64,000 nucleotides of DNA, taken from contig NZ_CP158480.1 of the NCBI RefSeq assembly GCF_050920755.1, positions 248,001 through 312,000 of the forward strand, written 5' to 3'. Position numbers and translations under genes: made by a program. The DNA comes from Oligella sp050920755 (GTDB lineage Bacteria > Pseudomonadota > Gammaproteobacteria > Burkholderiales > Burkholderiaceae_B). The notes beneath the pieces are model-generated. The model saw only the letters and a program-made list of their open reading frames with translations, was not told where the DNA came from and ran no database searches. Numbering within the stretch: the stretch's first letter is position 1; the number at the start of each line of letters is the position of its first letter. Shown one piece after another: positions 27,572 to 36,643 of the stretch.

Positions 27572-28453
27572 ATGAAGCTTGGCGGAAGAAGGCAGAGTAG
27601 TAATGTTGAGGATCGTCGCGGTCAGCGTAGTTCCGGCGGTTTAGGTGGTGGGATACCTGTTTTTCGCGGTGGTAAGCTTAGCATTGGCACGATTGTGATT
27701 GCGCTGATCGCTTGGTTGGCCTTTGGTGTAAACCCCTTACAGCTTTTCGGTGGGATGAGTTCGATGGAGGTTGATCAGAGTAGCGTTTCTCAACGCGGCA
27801 GCACCGGTCAACTCACGGATGAAGAGGGCGTTTTTGTATCTAAGGTACTGGCCACCACGGAGGATATTTGGGCTGAGCAGTTTAGGCAGCATCAATACGG
27901 TCGTTATAAAGAACCGCGTCTTGTGTTATACAGTGGCGCTACTCGTACTGCCTGTGGTCTGGGTCAAGGGGCGATGGGCCCTTTTTATTGTCCTTCGGAT
28001 CAGACGGTTTATTTGGATCTAGAATTTTTCCGTGAAACCGGTAAGCGCATGGGTGTGCGCGGTGACTTTGCGCAGGGTTATGTGATTGCACATGAGGTAG
28101 GTCACCATGTGCAACAGATTTTGGGGGTTTTAGAGCAAACGCAACGCGCTCAACAGCGGAGCAGTCAACGTCAGGCAAATCAAATCTCTGTACTGACGGA
28201 GTTGCAGGCGGATTGCTATGCCGGTATTTGGGCGCATGAATTGGAAAAGCAGGGCGATACCATTGATGAAAGGGATGTTCGCGATGCGATGAATGCCGCT
28301 GCGGCGGTCGGAGATGACCGTATTCAGCGTAATACGCAGGGCTACGTGGTGCCTGATGCCTTTACTCACGGATCTTCCGAACAGCGTGTCAGTTGGTTTA
28401 CGCGTGGTTTGAAGACGGGTAGTATTGAAGCTTGTAATACTTTCGCGAACTAG
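27572..28453 (+). CDS. ypfJ: YpfJ-like putative neutral zinc metallopeptidase
   Basis: A 293-residue protein with an N-terminal Gly/Arg-rich cytoplasmic segment, one membrane helix at about 38-56 and a C-terminal zinc metallopeptidase domain carrying HEVGHH at 174-179. A likely third zinc ligand is the Glu of TELQADCYAG about 25 residues later. The substrate is unknown for the family. AAGGGG precedes the start. An M50 protease follows by 5 bases, so the two are probably co-transcribed. Confidence 0.87.
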   Translation: MKLGGRRQSSNVEDRRGQRSSGGLGGGIPVFRGGKLSIGTIVIALIAWLAFGVNPLQLFGGMSSMEVDQSSVSQRGSTGQLTDEEGVFVSKVLATTEDIWAEQFRQHQYGRYKEPRLVLYSGATRTACGLGQGAMGPFYCPSDQTVYLDLEFFRETGKRMGVRGDFAQGYVIAHEVGHHVQQILGVLEQTQRAQQRSSQRQANQISVLTELQADCYAGIWAHELEKQGDTIDERDVRDAMNAAAAVGDDRIQRNTQGYVVPDAFTHGSSEQRVSWFTRGLKTGSIEACNTFAN

Positions 28454-28458
28454 TTTTT

Positions 28459-29106
28459 ATGGATATTCAATCAACACTTAAACTTGTCACCGTTTATGCC
28501 ATTCCGGTGATTTTTGCCATTACATTACACGAGGCGGCTCATGGTTATGTGGCCAGAATGTTCGGCGATAATACGGCTTATGTGTTGGGGCGAGTCAGTT
28601 TGAATCCGGCGCGTCATATCGATCCTTTCGGTACAGTGATTTTTCCCTTATTAACACTATTTTTGGGTGGTATGCTGTTTGGTTGGGCCAAGCCCGTGCC
28701 GGTTAATCAGGGACAATTGAGAGAGCCGCGTCGGCATATGATTTGGGTGGTGTTGGCAGGTCCTGCGGCGAATTTTTTAATGGCCTTGTTATGGGCCGTG
28801 TTGCTGCGCATTTTATTGTCAATGGGTGAGACTCAGGGCTTTTTATGGGAGGTCTCGCGCGCCGGTATTCTCATTAATCTGATTTTGATGGTTTTGAATT
28901 TATTGCCTATTCCGCCGCTTGATGGTGGTCGCGTGGTGATGAATGTCGTACCTTTAAAAGCTGAAAGTGTGCTGGCCCGTATTGAACCGTACGGGATTTG
29001 GATCTTATTGGCTTTGTTATTAACCGGTATTATTCAGCCGGTTATTAGTAACGGGGTTAATTTTTTCTATCAGCTGATTCTTAAAATTGTCTTTTTTAAC
29101 CTTTAG
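28459..29106 (+). CDS. Site-2 protease family (M50) membrane metalloprotease
   Basis: A 215-residue polytopic inner-membrane protease. The zinc motif HEAAH is at 24-28 (E25 catalytic) and the third ligand D155 lies in PIPPLDGGRV. It has no PDZ or CBS domain, so it belongs to the compact S2P-type group rather than RseP. In relatives this gene is often near tryptophanyl-tRNA synthetase or other housekeeping genes; here it follows ypfJ. Substrate unknown. Confidence 0.9.
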   Translation: MDIQSTLKLVTVYAIPVIFAITLHEAAHGYVARMFGDNTAYVLGRVSLNPARHIDPFGTVIFPLLTLFLGGMLFGWAKPVPVNQGQLREPRRHMIWVVLAGPAANFLMALLWAVLLRILLSMGETQGFLWEVSRAGILINLILMVLNLLPIPPLDGGRVVMNVVPLKAESVLARIEPYGIWILLALLLTGIIQPVISNGVNFFYQLILKIVFFNL

Positions 29107-29148
29107 TATTAAGGCAATGTCATTTGATAAGAAGTAGAATCCTAAGCT

Positions 29149-30051
29149 ATGGTTCCATTAAAAGTTTTAACTTATAACATTCACAAGGGTAAGGCGCCCT
29201 TAGGCATACGCCAGTCATTTGCTCACTTAAAAAGTGCATTGCAGCGGGAAAATGCCGATCTGATTTTTTTACAGGAAGTGCAGGGGCGTAATGATCTCGA
29301 AGACGCACTGCATAATCAGCCTGAGCGTTTGGCGGACGCTTTGGGGATGCATGTGGTGTATGGGCGTAATGCGATACGTCGCAATACGGATCATGGCAAT
29401 GCCTTTTTAAGTCGTTACCCGATTGTTTGTCAGGATAATCAGGATATTTCCGATCATCGGCTAGAGCAACGTGGGGTGTTGCATGTACAGGTAGAGGTGC
29501 AGCAGCGCATTGTGCATTGTTTTGTGGTGCATCTGGGGCTTTTTAAGCAGAGTCGTCGGCGTCAGGTTGATGCGATTGCTAATCGCATTAATCGCATGGT
29601 GGGCGAGGATGAGCCGATTATTATTGCCGGTGACTTTAATGACTGGACTCAGCAGCTCAGTAGTAAATTGATGTCGGTGCTGCACTTGGAAGAGGTGTTT
29701 GAGGATGAAGCGAAACGCGTCGATATGGAGTTTCCTGCGGTTAAGCTGAACTTTCAAAAGGGTCTTAATGAAATGGCGGTGATCTGGCAAAACCCTGAGC
29801 TTAAAGGTCGCTTGGAGCGTTTGGTCAGTTATATGAACACCGATAGCTTTATGCGGTTGACTGAGGCATTTTTTATTGAAAGGCATTACTATAATCCACG
29901 CACCTATCCTGCTTCCTTTCCTTGGCTGCGCTTGGACCGTATGTATCAACGGGGCTTTGAAATTGACACGACCGAGGTACTCAAGGGTAGGCCTTGGACG
30001 AAAATCTCAGATCATCTTCCCTTAAGTGCTAAGCTTAGGTTATTAACGTAG
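29149..30051 (+). CDS. Endonuclease/exonuclease/phosphatase family protein, YbhP-like
   Basis: A 300-residue protein of the EEP (DNase I-like) fold. Expected metal and catalytic residues are visible: N10 (LTYNIH), E43 (LQEVQ), D162 and N164 (AGDFNDW) and the C-terminal SDH at 287-289. Compared with YbhP-type relatives, about 35-40 extra residues sit between about 195 and 245, before the conserved LRLDRMYQRG. It may act on DNA, a phosphoinositide-like molecule or another phosphodiester; the family does not settle this. It lies 9 bases before waaC. Confidence 0.83.
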   Translation: MVPLKVLTYNIHKGKAPLGIRQSFAHLKSALQRENADLIFLQEVQGRNDLEDALHNQPERLADALGMHVVYGRNAIRRNTDHGNAFLSRYPIVCQDNQDISDHRLEQRGVLHVQVEVQQRIVHCFVVHLGLFKQSRRRQVDAIANRINRMVGEDEPIIIAGDFNDWTQQLSSKLMSVLHLEEVFEDEAKRVDMEFPAVKLNFQKGLNEMAVIWQNPELKGRLERLVSYMNTDSFMRLTEAFFIERHYYNPRTYPASFPWLRLDRMYQRGFEIDTTEVLKGRPWTKISDHLPLSAKLRLLT

Positions 30052-30060
30052 TGAGAGTTT

Positions 30061-31089
30061 ATGACAAAAAAAATATTAATCGTGCGCTCATCCTCCTTAG
30101 GTGATCTGATTTTTGTTTTGCCTGCGATTTCCGATATTGCTAAGCATTTTCCCGGTATTACGATTGATTGGGTGGTAGAAAAAACTTTTGCCGAGATCCC
30201 CTCTTGGCATCCGGCGGTGCATCAAGTGATTCCTATTTCTCACCGTCGTTGGCGTAAGAACTGGTGGAGTAGTGAAAGCAGACGTGAGCGTGCCGCATTC
30301 AGAAAAAAACTGCGTCAAACTAAATATGACATGGTTTTAGATATGCAGGCTTTAATGAAATCGGTTTGGGTGGTACGTCAAGCCATTGGCGAGCGTCACG
30401 GCCTGGATTGGAAGTCGGCCAGAGAGCGTTTGGCTTCACTTTTTTATCATAAACGTCATCGGGTGGAATTCTGGCAACCGGCAGTGACTCGCCAGCGTGA
30501 ATTGGCAGCTTTAGCTTTAGGTTATCGCTATGAGGGGGCGCCTGATTTCGGTTTGCAGGCATTTACCGATGGGGTGGAAATTCAGAATTATGCGGTGGTG
30601 ATGCCATCGGCCAGTCGCGATGATAAGCTTTGGCCTGAGGAGGATTGGCATGCTGCTTTGGACTTGTTGGTTGAGCATGGTTTGGAATTACGGGTGTTGG
30701 CGGGTAATGCCAAAGAGGCGGAGCGTGCTGCCGAGTTGGTCAAAAAATATCCGCATGTGCAGTTTTTAACGGCTTTACCGCTTAAAGAGGTGGCCCATCA
30801 ATTGGCCGCTGCTCGTCTGATGATCGGTTTGGATAGCGGTTTAACTCATTTATCGGCGGCTTTGGGTCGTCCAACGATTGGTATTTACTGTGCTTCTACG
30901 CCGGTGCGAACGCCCTTAACCGGTGCCGGTATGACGGCAAGTCTAGGTGATAGAGGGGTGCCGCCGAGTCGTGATTTGGTGATTTTAAAGTTAAAGCAGG
31001 CTTTGGGTGTCTCAATCGATGGCGCTACTGATGAGTCGGCAGCTGAGCAAGCACAGGACGAGACGCTTGCAGTAAGCCGTAGTGAATAG
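30061..31089 (+). CDS. waaC: Lipopolysaccharide heptosyltransferase I
   Basis: WaaC adds the first L-glycero-D-manno-heptose to Kdo of the lipopolysaccharide inner core, using ADP-heptose at the cytoplasmic face. The 342-residue GT9 protein shows the family start KKILIVRSSSLGD, the WVVEKTFAEIPSWHP block at about 40-54, RRWRKNWW, and the nucleotide-binding GLDSGLTHLSAALG at about 258-271. An extra acidic tail of about 25 residues follows the usual end. It is followed by waaA after 11 bases, so inner-core assembly enzymes are co-expressed. Confidence 0.92.
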   Translation: MTKKILIVRSSSLGDLIFVLPAISDIAKHFPGITIDWVVEKTFAEIPSWHPAVHQVIPISHRRWRKNWWSSESRRERAAFRKKLRQTKYDMVLDMQALMKSVWVVRQAIGERHGLDWKSARERLASLFYHKRHRVEFWQPAVTRQRELAALALGYRYEGAPDFGLQAFTDGVEIQNYAVVMPSASRDDKLWPEEDWHAALDLLVEHGLELRVLAGNAKEAERAAELVKKYPHVQFLTALPLKEVAHQLAAARLMIGLDSGLTHLSAALGRPTIGIYCASTPVRTPLTGAGMTASLGDRGVPPSRDLVILKLKQALGVSIDGATDESAAEQAQDETLAVSRSE

Positions 31090-31100
31090 TCGGAGCCTCC

Positions 31101-32453
31101 ATGAACCGCTTCTGTTACACCCTATTGCTTAAGGCTGTAGCGCCGATTGCTTTTAAGCTTTTGGAGCGTAAGGCAAAGCGTGCCGGTGGTGTATGGGAGA
31201 TACGGGCACCGGCACGCTTTGGGCGTTATGAGGGCGAGATGCGGGCGCAGAGCGCGCTGCCGACGCTTGAAGCTGCAGTAGAGGGGAGGCCGGAGGCTTT
31301 TGATTTTGCCCGGCCGGTCTGGGTGCATGCGGTGAGTTTGGGCGAGACCCGTGCCGCACAGCCTTTAATCCAAGCTTTATTGGATCAGGGCTTAGCGGTT
31401 TTATTAACGCATATGACGGCCACCGGACGCACGATGGGGGCGAGCTTTTTTGAGTCCTATATCCGTTCCGGGCAGTTGCGTCAGGTTTGGATTCCTTATG
31501 ATTTACCGGCCGCGGTCAAGGGTTTTTTAGACCATTGGCAACCACGTTGCGGCATCCTTATCGAAAGGGAAATCTGGCCTAATCTATTGGCTGAGGCTAA
31601 AGCTCAACAAATCCCCATGGTAGTGGTCAGTGCACGTTTTTCCGTGTCTGCGCTAAAGCAGGCTCGCCGTATGGGTAAGGTTCTAAGGGAAGCTTTTACT
31701 TCTTTGGCGCTGATTTTGGCACAGACAGTGGAGGATCAAAAGCGTCTCCAAGACTTTGGCCTAGAGCGGGTGTATTTAGGTGGCAACTTAAAGTTTGATG
31801 TGCAGGTGGCAGCGCCCCTTGTGAAGCAGGCTCGCCAACTAAAGCAGCAATTACGGCGAGCGGTGGTGGTGATTGCCAGTACACGTGATGGCGAAGAGGC
31901 GATGTTTTTGGAGGCTTTGAAAAAAGAGGCTGCATTGCCGTCGCCCGGCGTATCCGCAGCCGCACCTCTATATGTTTTGGTGCCGCGTCACCCGCAGCGT
32001 TTTGGCGAAGTTGCTCAGTTATTTGATAGCTCCGGATTAAACTATTGTCGACGCTCGGAAGAGCCTGACTCACAGGCGCTTAGCCATTGCCAAGTACTGT
32101 TAGGTGATAGCGTGGGCGAGATGTTTTTTTACTATGGTCTGGCCGATGTGGCGATTATCGGTGGTAGTTTTGCCGATTTTGGCGGACAAAATAATATAGA
32201 AGCCAGTGCTTTGGGTGTGCCGGTGATTGTGGGGTCACATACGGCTAATTTTAAGCAGGCCGTGGCTGATGCAATTGCCGTGGGGGCGGCGTTGCGCTGT
32301 ACGTCGGCGGCGGAGGCGATTGGTGTGGCGCGGCAATTGCTGGCGGATCCACGTCGCGGTCAAGCAATGCGCCAAGCAGCGGAGCAGTGGATGGCGCAAC
32401 ACCGTGGCGCGACTGAGCGCACAATGCAGTATTTACAGCCCTTTTTGAAGTAG
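31101..32453 (+). CDS. waaA: 3-deoxy-D-manno-octulosonic acid (Kdo) transferase
   Basis: WaaA attaches Kdo to lipid IVA, the step before WaaC. The 450-residue protein has a hydrophobic N-terminal segment (about 4-20) for membrane association, the N-domain HAVSLGETRA (Glu as likely catalytic base), and the C-terminal CMP-Kdo-binding segments GNLKFD, VPRHPQRF and GGSFADFGGQN. Its start lies 11 bases after the waaC stop, after CGGAGCC. Whether it transfers one or two Kdo units cannot be read from sequence. Confidence 0.93.
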   Translation: MNRFCYTLLLKAVAPIAFKLLERKAKRAGGVWEIRAPARFGRYEGEMRAQSALPTLEAAVEGRPEAFDFARPVWVHAVSLGETRAAQPLIQALLDQGLAVLLTHMTATGRTMGASFFESYIRSGQLRQVWIPYDLPAAVKGFLDHWQPRCGILIEREIWPNLLAEAKAQQIPMVVVSARFSVSALKQARRMGKVLREAFTSLALILAQTVEDQKRLQDFGLERVYLGGNLKFDVQVAAPLVKQARQLKQQLRRAVVVIASTRDGEEAMFLEALKKEAALPSPGVSAAAPLYVLVPRHPQRFGEVAQLFDSSGLNYCRRSEEPDSQALSHCQVLLGDSVGEMFFYYGLADVAIIGGSFADFGGQNNIEASALGVPVIVGSHTANFKQAVADAIAVGAALRCTSAAEAIGVARQLLADPRRGQAMRQAAEQWMAQHRGATERTMQYLQPFLK

Positions 32454-32496
32454 ACTATGGTTTTAGTCGTGTTAAATCAGTCATTAAAAATAGTTT

Positions 32497-33411
32497 ATGC
32501 CTTTAATTACTTTACCCCCTGCATCGCAATTAGCAGCCAAAATCAAAGAGGAGCTGCCCGGTTTTGCTGTGGTTCAATGGCTTGATCAGGTTGATTCTAC
32601 CAATAGTCAATTAATTAATCGGGCACGTCAAGCGGGTCCGGAACCGGCGCAAGCACGTCCGGTGGTCTTGGGCGCGTATCATCAAACGCAAGGCAAGGGG
32701 CGCGGAGGCCGCGCATGGAAGGATCTGGATAAGACGACTTTAATGTTTTCCTGTGCTTTTGATGTGGATATGCCCGCCACACAGTTGCCGATGTTGGCGC
32801 CACTTTGCGGCATTGTGGTTTGTGAGCAGTTGCGTTTATTAGTCGGTCGTGCGAATGAGCATCGCTTAAGTATGAAATGGCCAAATGATATTTTATTTGA
32901 TGGGGCTAAGCTCTCCGGATTGCTGGTGGAGGCGGTGAAGCCCGCGGTGGGGCGTTTTTCGGCGCATCATCATGTGGTGGTCATTGGTATGGGTTTAAAC
33001 TTATCGCATGCTAAGGCGCTCAGTGAGTCCTTGCAGCGACCTGTCGCTGACTGGACTTCCGTGCTTTCCTCGTTAGAGGATCGTGAATCCAAAGCGGCGG
33101 CTAATGTCAGTGGTATGGTGGCCTTAATTGCCAATGCCTGGTATCAAGCGATTTTGCAGTATCAAAAAACCGGTTTTGAGCCCTTTGTCGCGCGTCATGC
33201 GGAGGTTGATGCGTTAAAGCGTCAGACGGTGGATGTGTTAAATGGTCAAACGCTGATGTTTAGCGGTCAAGCAGAGGGCGTGGATAAAAACGCCTGTTTA
33301 TTGGTACGCACGGAGGAGGGATTAAAGCAGGTAATTTATGGTGATATTTCCGTCCGTGCAGTCGATGCAACAGCAGCAGAGGAAGTATCGGGAGCATCTG
33401 TAAATGACTGA
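32497..33411 (+). CDS. birA: Biotin--[acetyl-CoA-carboxylase] ligase
   Basis: This enzyme activates biotin as biotinyl-AMP and loads it on the biotin carrier protein. The 304-residue protein has DSTNSQL (33-39), the adenylate-binding loop GKGRGGR at 66-72 and KWPND at 127-131, then a small C-terminal SH3-like domain. It lacks the N-terminal helix-turn-helix of E. coli BirA, so it is a monofunctional ligase rather than a bio repressor. Its end overlaps coaX by 8 bases, the usual birA-coaX pair of betaproteobacteria. Confidence 0.93.
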   Translation: MPLITLPPASQLAAKIKEELPGFAVVQWLDQVDSTNSQLINRARQAGPEPAQARPVVLGAYHQTQGKGRGGRAWKDLDKTTLMFSCAFDVDMPATQLPMLAPLCGIVVCEQLRLLVGRANEHRLSMKWPNDILFDGAKLSGLLVEAVKPAVGRFSAHHHVVVIGMGLNLSHAKALSESLQRPVADWTSVLSSLEDRESKAAANVSGMVALIANAWYQAILQYQKTGFEPFVARHAEVDALKRQTVDVLNGQTLMFSGQAEGVDKNACLLVRTEEGLKQVIYGDISVRAVDATAAEEVSGASVND

Positions 33412-34300
33412 GAGCGGCACCGCTGTATTGCTGATTGATGCGGGTAATACACGCGTTAAACTTGCCTATTATGAAACCTTGCTCGCAGCAGATGCGGCGG
33501 CGCGATTGGAGCAGATGGCTCCGTCAAAACAGACGCAACAGATCGCTCAGCCGGAGCCTATCAAGTTTATTTTGACGCATGCAAATATCGAGGGCTTAGC
33601 ACCGCAATTGCGAGAATTTGCCAAAAAGCCGAGGTTGGTTGTCGGCGTCAATGTCAGTGGCCCTTTAACCGCTGCGCGGATTAAGGAGCAGCTGGATGCG
33701 CATTGTGGTGAGCAGGCTTATGAACTCCATTGGCTCAGTTCGGAACCGCAGCTTTTGCATCTGAGTAATGCCTATAGCGATCATCAGCAGTTAGGCTCCG
33801 ACCGGTGGTTGGCGATGCTCGGTCTGAGTGTACATGAAAAAGCGCAAGAGCGACCGGCCATGTTAGTGAGTTTCGGTACAGCTACCACCATTGATACGGT
33901 GTTTCGTGATCAGTTTCTTGGGGGACTGATTTTACCCGGATTGCAGCTCATGACTGATAGTTTGGTAAGCGGCACGGCGCAATTGCCAGCCATTCAATGG
34001 GAAAAGTCTTCCCCCCCGGCGGAGTTTCCGAGCTCTACCGCAGAAGCCTTGGAAAGTGGCATGATTGCTGCCCAAGTGGGGGCAGTATTGCGTCAATGGT
34101 CCTATGTGGTGAAACGCTGTCAGCAACCACCGGTGGTTTTTTACGCCGGTGGTGCAGCGGCTTATGTGGTGCCTGAATTGTCAAGGCTGCTCTCAGAGCA
34201 AGCCCGCCTGCATGGATTTGATACAATAGAGCTATTGCCCTTTGATGATCCCGCCTTGGCAGGTTTACTGCTGTATGCTCAGTATTATTTGGCACAATAG
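33404..34300 (+). CDS. coaX: Type III pantothenate kinase CoaX
   Basis: CoaX phosphorylates pantothenate to start coenzyme A synthesis and is not inhibited by CoA, unlike type I CoaA. The 298-residue protein has the ASKHA phosphate loop LIDAGNTRVK (10-19), GSDRWLA at 131-137 (D133 catalytic) and SFGTATTIDTV at 156-166. It overlaps birA by 8 bases. CoaE, the last step of the pathway, lies at 45558 in the same window. Confidence 0.93.
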   Translation: MTESGTAVLLIDAGNTRVKLAYYETLLAADAAARLEQMAPSKQTQQIAQPEPIKFILTHANIEGLAPQLREFAKKPRLVVGVNVSGPLTAARIKEQLDAHCGEQAYELHWLSSEPQLLHLSNAYSDHQQLGSDRWLAMLGLSVHEKAQERPAMLVSFGTATTIDTVFRDQFLGGLILPGLQLMTDSLVSGTAQLPAIQWEKSSPPAEFPSSTAEALESGMIAAQVGAVLRQWSYVVKRCQQPPVVFYAGGAAAYVVPELSRLLSEQARLHGFDTIELLPFDDPALAGLLLYAQYYLAQ

Positions 34301-34404
34301 CAAGTCACACCCTAAGCCTAAGCGGTGTAGCCGGGTCATCAGTAAATAAGATCGGCAAATATGATCGTATTTATCCATTAAAAGCCACAGAGCAAATAAG
34401 CACG

Positions 34405-34566
34405 ATGCGAAGTCTTTTTATTATACTTTTACTAGCCAATCTCTTAGTTTATGCCTTGGGAGCCGGCTGGTTAGGCTTTAAGCCGAGTGAATTGAAAATC
34501 AGCGCCGGCTCGCCGCGAGTGGTAGAGTTTAAGCCGCGTGATATACGTATTGAAGCCTTGCCCTAA
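34405..34566 (+). pseudogene. Short SPOR-protein-like remnant, 53 residues
   Basis: A small reading frame with an N-terminal membrane helix (LFIILLLANLLVYALGAGWLG at about 4-24 with hydrophobic core) and a basic tail ending at a TAA at 34564. In Burkholderiales a gene with this kind of N-terminus and a C-terminal SPOR domain commonly follows coaX. Here the frame stops, and the next 15 codons after the stop remain open before a second TAA, with no SPOR domain. I read it as a decayed or truncated copy, though a functional small membrane protein is possible. The start coordinate may be off by a base. Confidence 0.5.
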
Positions 34567-34638
34567 GAGGCCGAGGCTGCTATTCGTGCACCGGTCTTTC
34601 GATTTTTATTTTAAATTTTAAGGATTAGAGTAAGCGTA

Positions 34639-35310
34639 ATGTCCCAAGAAATTAAATTATTTCAGGGTGGAGCAGGCGGGGTGGATGTCGCCATTGACTA
34701 TCCTGCATCTGAGCCCAAAGCTTGGGCGATTATTTTGCATCCGCATCCTTTGTTTGACGGCACCCGTGACAATAAGGTGATAACCACCATATCACGCTTA
34801 TTAGTCAGTCATGGCTATGTGGTGTTACGCCCTAATTTTAGAGGTGTGGGTAAGTCAGAGGGAAGCTTTGATGAGGCCCGTGGTGAAACCCATGATATGG
34901 TGGCGGTAGTGCAGCAGTTTTTAGCTGAAAATCCGCAATTTGCCGCATTACCTTGGCTAATCGGTGGTTTTTCTTTCGGTTCTGCAGTCGCCGCACAGTT
35001 ACATCAGGAGATTGAGGATTTAATTAGCGCCGACGCTGCGCCGAGCGATTTGACCATGCCGGCTGCTTTACTGCTTGCCGGTGTGGGTGTATGGCGATTT
35101 AGCTATAGAGAGGTCAATTTGCCGGAAAATACCTTTGTCATTCATGGCGAAGCGGATGATGTGATTCCATTGGCTGACGCTTTTCAATGGTTGACGGAGA
35201 AAAAGCAGGCGGTGACGGTATTACCCGGGGTTGGACATTTTTTTCATGGTGCTTTGATTGAACTTCGTAAGCAATTAGAGCTCTACCTTAAAGGCATAGG
35301 CCTGATTTAG
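34639..35310 (+). CDS. Alpha/beta hydrolase
   Basis: A 223-residue single-domain alpha/beta hydrolase of the COG2945 type. The nucleophile S112 is in GGFSFGS, the acid is D174 (HGEADDVIPL) and H200 is in GVGHFFHG, giving a full triad. The oxyanion region HPHPLFDGTRDNKV is near 34-47. The natural substrate, an ester or peptide-like bond, is unknown. AAGGATTAGAG precedes the ATG. It is 38 bases before the dacC reading frame. Confidence 0.87.
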   Translation: MSQEIKLFQGGAGGVDVAIDYPASEPKAWAIILHPHPLFDGTRDNKVITTISRLLVSHGYVVLRPNFRGVGKSEGSFDEARGETHDMVAVVQQFLAENPQFAALPWLIGGFSFGSAVAAQLHQEIEDLISADAAPSDLTMPAALLLAGVGVWRFSYREVNLPENTFVIHGEADDVIPLADAFQWLTEKKQAVTVLPGVGHFFHGALIELRKQLELYLKGIGLI

Positions 35311-35357
35311 TTTTACAATAACGATAATTTACTATTCTGCGATATAGAGTGACAACG

Positions 35358-36620
35358 ATGTTAAAAAAACTACTGATTTTACTGCTGCTGGCGATAGTGG
35401 GTTTCGGCGCTTATACATTCTTCACTGGATCTAAAACCGAGCGTGGTGACGGGCAAATTTTGCTGCAACCGCTACAGCAGGAGCAAGCGGCTCCGGCTAA
35501 TGTTTCATCCATTGTGCCGACCACACCGGATACGCCGACAGTGGTGAGTTTTTCTAATAATCTGGCGCAGCCGGAAGTAGAGGCTAGAAGCTGGATGTTG
35601 TTGGATGTGGATACCGGTCAGATTCTTGCTGAGAAAGACCCGGATCTTCGTGTAGAGCCTGCTTCTTTGACTAAATTGATGACGGCCAGTTTGGTTTTTG
35701 ATGCATTGGATAGTCGTCGTATCAGTCTGGATCAAGAGGTAATTGTTACGCCTGAAGCACGTGCGGCCGAGGGCTCTCGTATGTTTATCGAGGTCAATAC
35801 CCCGGTTAAAATCGGTGATTTAGTTCAAGGTATGGTGGTGCAGTCCGGCAATGATGCCAGTATTTTATTGGCGCAAACGGTTGGCGGTACGGTGAATGTC
35901 TTTGTCGATCAGATGAATAAGCGTGCTCGTGATTTCGGCATGTCTAATACCAGTTACGGTGATCCGACCGGTCTGCCTTCAGAGCGTACCTATACGACGG
36001 CACGTGATATGTCAGTGCTGGCGCAGCATATTATCCTCGACCATCCGGATTATTATCACTATTTCAGTCAGCCGGAGTTTACCTATAATAAGATCAGACA
36101 GCCGAACCGTAATCGCTTATTGAGTAGAAATTTGGGTATCGACGGTTTAAAAACCGGTCATACCCGTGCAGCCGGTTATAGCTTAATTACGACGGCAGTG
36201 CGTGATGGTCGCCGCTTATTATCAGTGGTGATCGGTTCTACAAGTGAGCCTGCACGTGAACGTGCTAATCAGGCACTCTTGGATTGGGGTTATGCGAACT
36301 TTGTGGTACGTGAAGTGGCTGCGGCCGGCACGGAACTGATTCAACCCCGTGTCTGGGAGGGTAAAACTAAAACAGTTAAACTAGGCTCTAAAAACAAAGT
36401 AGCCGTGACTGTGCCGCGCGGTCGTGAAGATCAGGTACAATCCATGACCCAGATTAACCAGAAACTGGTCGCACCGCTTAATGCCGGTCAACGTGTCGGT
36501 GTGGTGCAGTTTGTATTAGACGGACATATTATTAAGCAAGACCCATTAGTAGTGATAGAAACGGTAGAGCAAGCCGGTATCTTCGGTCGTTTATGGGATA
36601 AATTGATGAGCTCTTTTTAG
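35358..36620 (+). CDS. dacC: D-alanyl-D-alanine carboxypeptidase (PBP5/6 family)
   Basis: A periplasmic DD-carboxypeptidase that trims the terminal D-Ala of peptidoglycan stem peptides. The 420-residue protein has an N-terminal hydrophobic signal or anchor (3-22), active-site SLTK at 103-106, SGN at 163-165 and KTG at 265-267. A PBP5-type C-terminal beta domain and an amphipathic tail (GRLWDKLMSSF) follow for membrane contact. The ATG at 35358 is preferred over the in-frame GTG at 35349. It leads the dacC-dat-ybeD-lipB-lipA cluster. The gene could equally be named dacA. Confidence 0.92.
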   Translation: MLKKLLILLLLAIVGFGAYTFFTGSKTERGDGQILLQPLQQEQAAPANVSSIVPTTPDTPTVVSFSNNLAQPEVEARSWMLLDVDTGQILAEKDPDLRVEPASLTKLMTASLVFDALDSRRISLDQEVIVTPEARAAEGSRMFIEVNTPVKIGDLVQGMVVQSGNDASILLAQTVGGTVNVFVDQMNKRARDFGMSNTSYGDPTGLPSERTYTTARDMSVLAQHIILDHPDYYHYFSQPEFTYNKIRQPNRNRLLSRNLGIDGLKTGHTRAAGYSLITTAVRDGRRLLSVVIGSTSEPARERANQALLDWGYANFVVREVAAAGTELIQPRVWEGKTKTVKLGSKNKVAVTVPRGREDQVQSMTQINQKLVAPLNAGQRVGVVQFVLDGHIIKQDPLVVIETVEQAGIFGRLWDKLMSSF

Positions 36621-36643
36621 GGCCTTTTTAAAAGAGTAAGGTG

